Shown: piece after piece, positions 14,660 through 15,752 of the stretch
How the letters are laid out: every line of letters starts with the position of its first letter
Numbering within the stretch: the stretch's first letter is position 1
Source of the DNA: Claveliimonas intestinigallinarum
GTDB taxonomy: Bacteria; Bacillota; Clostridia; Lachnospirales; Lachnospiraceae
Assembly (NCBI GenBank): GCA_019115145.1
Contig: DXED01000027.1
Coordinates: forward strand, 1 to 15,752
Length of the DNA: 15,752 nucleotides
Reading direction: 5' to 3'
The notes under the pieces: generated by a model
The model's database searches: none
What the model saw: only the letters and a program-made list of their open reading frames with translations
Told to the model about the DNA's origin: nothing
Position numbers and translations under genes: made by a program

Positions 14660-14668
14660 GTATATGCA
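14638..14668 (+). promoter_or_regulatory. Palindromic operator candidate over the padR promoter
   Basis: TGCATATAC (14638-14646) and GTATATGCA (14660-14668) are perfect 9-base inverted arms 13 bases apart, spanning the promoter spacer and the -10 box. A smaller TACT-GTGT-AGTA repeat (14644-14655) lies within. Placement fits autorepression by the PadR protein encoded next. Confidence 0.6.
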
Positions 14669-14694
14669 AATGAAACAGTAGTGAGGTGAACAGG

Positions 14695-15027
14695 ATGAAT
14701 TTGGACAAATGGAAATCGCAGATAGTGAGGGGGACGCTAGAGTACTGTATTCTGCTCATGCTGAATAAAAAAGTATATTATGGATATGAGATTTTGCAGG
14801 AATTAAGCAAATATCCTATCATTTCTTCAACAGAAAGTACGGTATATCCTTTGCTGAGGCGATTGCAGAAAGAAAACTATCTTCAATCTATATGGCAGGA
14901 GTCGGCAGAGGGACTGCCGCCACGCAAATACTATTCTTTGACGGCGGAAGGGCAGGAATATCTGGAGGCAATGAATAAGGAATGGCAAAATTTGTTAAAT
15001 GTCATGTCAGATCTGAAAGGAGAATAA
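14695..15027 (+). CDS. PadR-family transcriptional regulator, short type
   Basis: Small dimeric winged-helix repressor of 110 residues. It shows RGTLEYCILLML (12-23), the YGYEILQEL helix (29-37), the recognition helix STVYPLLRRLQKENYL (48-63) and the wing PRKYYSLTAEG (76-86), all typical of the short PadR group. GAGG lies 8 bases before the ATG at 14695; an in-frame GTG nine bases earlier has no such site. The palindrome across its promoter suggests autorepression. A signal or ligand cannot be read from the sequence. Codons are AT-richer than in the fab operon. The HAAS-domain gene starts one base after its stop, a common PadR partner. Confidence 0.9.
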   Translation: MNLDKWKSQIVRGTLEYCILLMLNKKVYYGYEILQELSKYPIISSTESTVYPLLRRLQKENYLQSIWQESAEGLPPRKYYSLTAEGQEYLEAMNKEWQNLLNVMSDLKGE

Positions 15028-15028
15028 A

Positions 15029-15598
15029 ATGATGGATACTACATTTGAAAAATACTTGGATACTGTTGATAAAAGCTTAAAGCCGCTTCCAACTTCTGAA
15101 AGAGTGGATATTGTAAAAGAGATAAAAAGCTCTATCCTGGAAATGGAAGGCGACAATCTTACGACAGAACAGATATTGAGCAGATTAGGAAGCCCGAAGG
15201 ATCTCGCAAAAGCATATCTTGGCGATTTGCTTTCCAAAGAAAGCGGGTTTAGCTGGAACAGGCTGCTGATGGTCTGCGCGTTTTACAGCGGAGTAGGACT
15301 TACCGGGATGTTTGTTATTCCGTGTCTTGCGATCATGGCTCCGGTATTTATCCTTTGCGGTATTGCAAGTCCGGTTTTGATGGCTGTGAAACTTGTGGAT
15401 TACATTTGGCATCTCGGATTGCCCTATGTGGAAAATATGGGAATATTTACGGGGATGATGGAATTAAATCCTATTGCAGAATTTGTGATAGCGCTTGTAG
15501 TAGGTGTATTCCTCTGCCTTGCAGGGCGCGGCTGCTGGAAGCTGTTGGTCGCATACTGCAAAAAGGTCGGCAAAACAAAATCTGATTTATCCATTTAG
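15029..15598 (+). CDS. DUF1700/HAAS-domain membrane protein
   Basis: Protein of 189 residues. A cytoplasmic helical HAAS (DUF1700) domain fills about 1-70 (EKYLDTVDKSLKPLPTSER, then LTTEQILSRLGSPKDLAKAYL). Three or so hydrophobic segments follow (about 78-98, 100-123 and 147-168), and the tail is short and basic. Such proteins are commonly encoded directly after PadR regulators and are thought to link membrane or envelope events to the regulator; the mechanism is not established. AAAGGAG lies before a double ATG, so the start may be at 15029 or 15032. No terminator is visible after it, so the transcript may continue past the window edge, where a third gene of the module would be expected. The family is confident, the role unknown. 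Confidence 0.85.
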   Translation: MMDTTFEKYLDTVDKSLKPLPTSERVDIVKEIKSSILEMEGDNLTTEQILSRLGSPKDLAKAYLGDLLSKESGFSWNRLLMVCAFYSGVGLTGMFVIPCLAIMAPVFILCGIASPVLMAVKLVDYIWHLGLPYVENMGIFTGMMELNPIAEFVIALVVGVFLCLAGRGCWKLLVAYCKKVGKTKSDLSI

Positions 15599-15752
15599 GC
15601 CGAAAAGTGGTACACTAAAAGAAGTCTGCAAATAAAAAGTCAAGCAGAAATTAATGAACTTTGAAAATTTTATACAGGTTGAAAAAAGAGTATCACAACA
15701 AGACCACCGCAGTGCGCTGGCCTGAAGCAAAGTATGGGATTGAAATCAGCTT
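15599..15752. other. AT-rich right end with no recognised gene
   Basis: These 154 bases follow the HAAS gene. No promoter or terminator of good quality is visible. One plus-strand frame is open from 15658 to the edge (reading KKEYHNKTTAVRWPEAKYGIEIS near its end), and one minus-strand frame enters from the edge and stops at 15670. Either could be a partial gene. I recognise neither. Confidence 0.3.

Noticed and set aside
15654..15725. Small 23-codon ATG frame at the right end.
   Set aside because: No ribosome site, very short, no recognisable features, and another frame overlaps it.
1..15752. CRISPR arrays, tRNA or rRNA genes, insertion sequences and phage genes.
   Set aside because: No regularly spaced repeats, no cloverleaf or rRNA motifs, and no transposase or integrase motifs were seen on either strand.

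Overview
The window reads as a chromosomal segment of an anaerobic, fairly GC-rich Clostridia member, most likely Lachnospiraceae. The evidence is gene content and order: a two-subunit iron-sulfur L-serine dehydratase, an FMN-type enoyl-ACP reductase (FabK) instead of FabI, a Streptococcus/Clostridia-type fab-acc gene order, strong AGGAGG-type ribosome sites and sigma-A-like promoters. The genus cannot be fixed from the sequence alone.

Layout. (1) Positions 38-1606 hold sdaAB-sdaAA, serine to pyruvate and ammonia, ending at a hairpin that can terminate from both sides. (2) Positions 1714-2559, minus strand, encode a DUF368 membrane protein (PopT-type, undecaprenyl-phosphate translocase family). 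A SAM-dependent methyltransferase of unknown substrate (2722-3450) is transcribed divergently from it, and the two promoters overlap. (3) Positions 3528-14570 form one long fatty-acid operon: promoter with FabT-like operator(s), then fabH-acpP-fabK-fabD-fabG-fabF-accB-fabZ-accC-accDA (fused), an FMN enzyme resembling Helicobacter FabX, a MarR regulator (FabT-like), and a terminator. (4) From about 14570 to the end the DNA becomes clearly AT-richer. It holds a PadR regulator with a palindromic promoter, a DUF1700/HAAS membrane protein, and a right end in which I recognise no gene.

How the genes work together. AccB, AccC and AccDA make malonyl-CoA, and FabD loads it onto the ACP made by acpP. 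FabH starts the chain, and FabF, FabG, FabZ and FabK run the elongation cycle. No fabM, fabA or second dehydratase is present. The FabX-like flavoprotein, with an added four-cysteine motif, is therefore the best local candidate for introducing the double bond of unsaturated fatty acids. The MarR protein at the 3' end probably closes the loop by binding the TTTGA-N3-TCAAA site over the operon promoter.

The most interesting points are the FabX-like gene as a possible unsaturated-fatty-acid branch, the accD-accA fusion that lacks the usual N-terminal helices of AccA, the unusual ribosome-site layout before fabG, and the compositionally distinct PadR-HAAS module.
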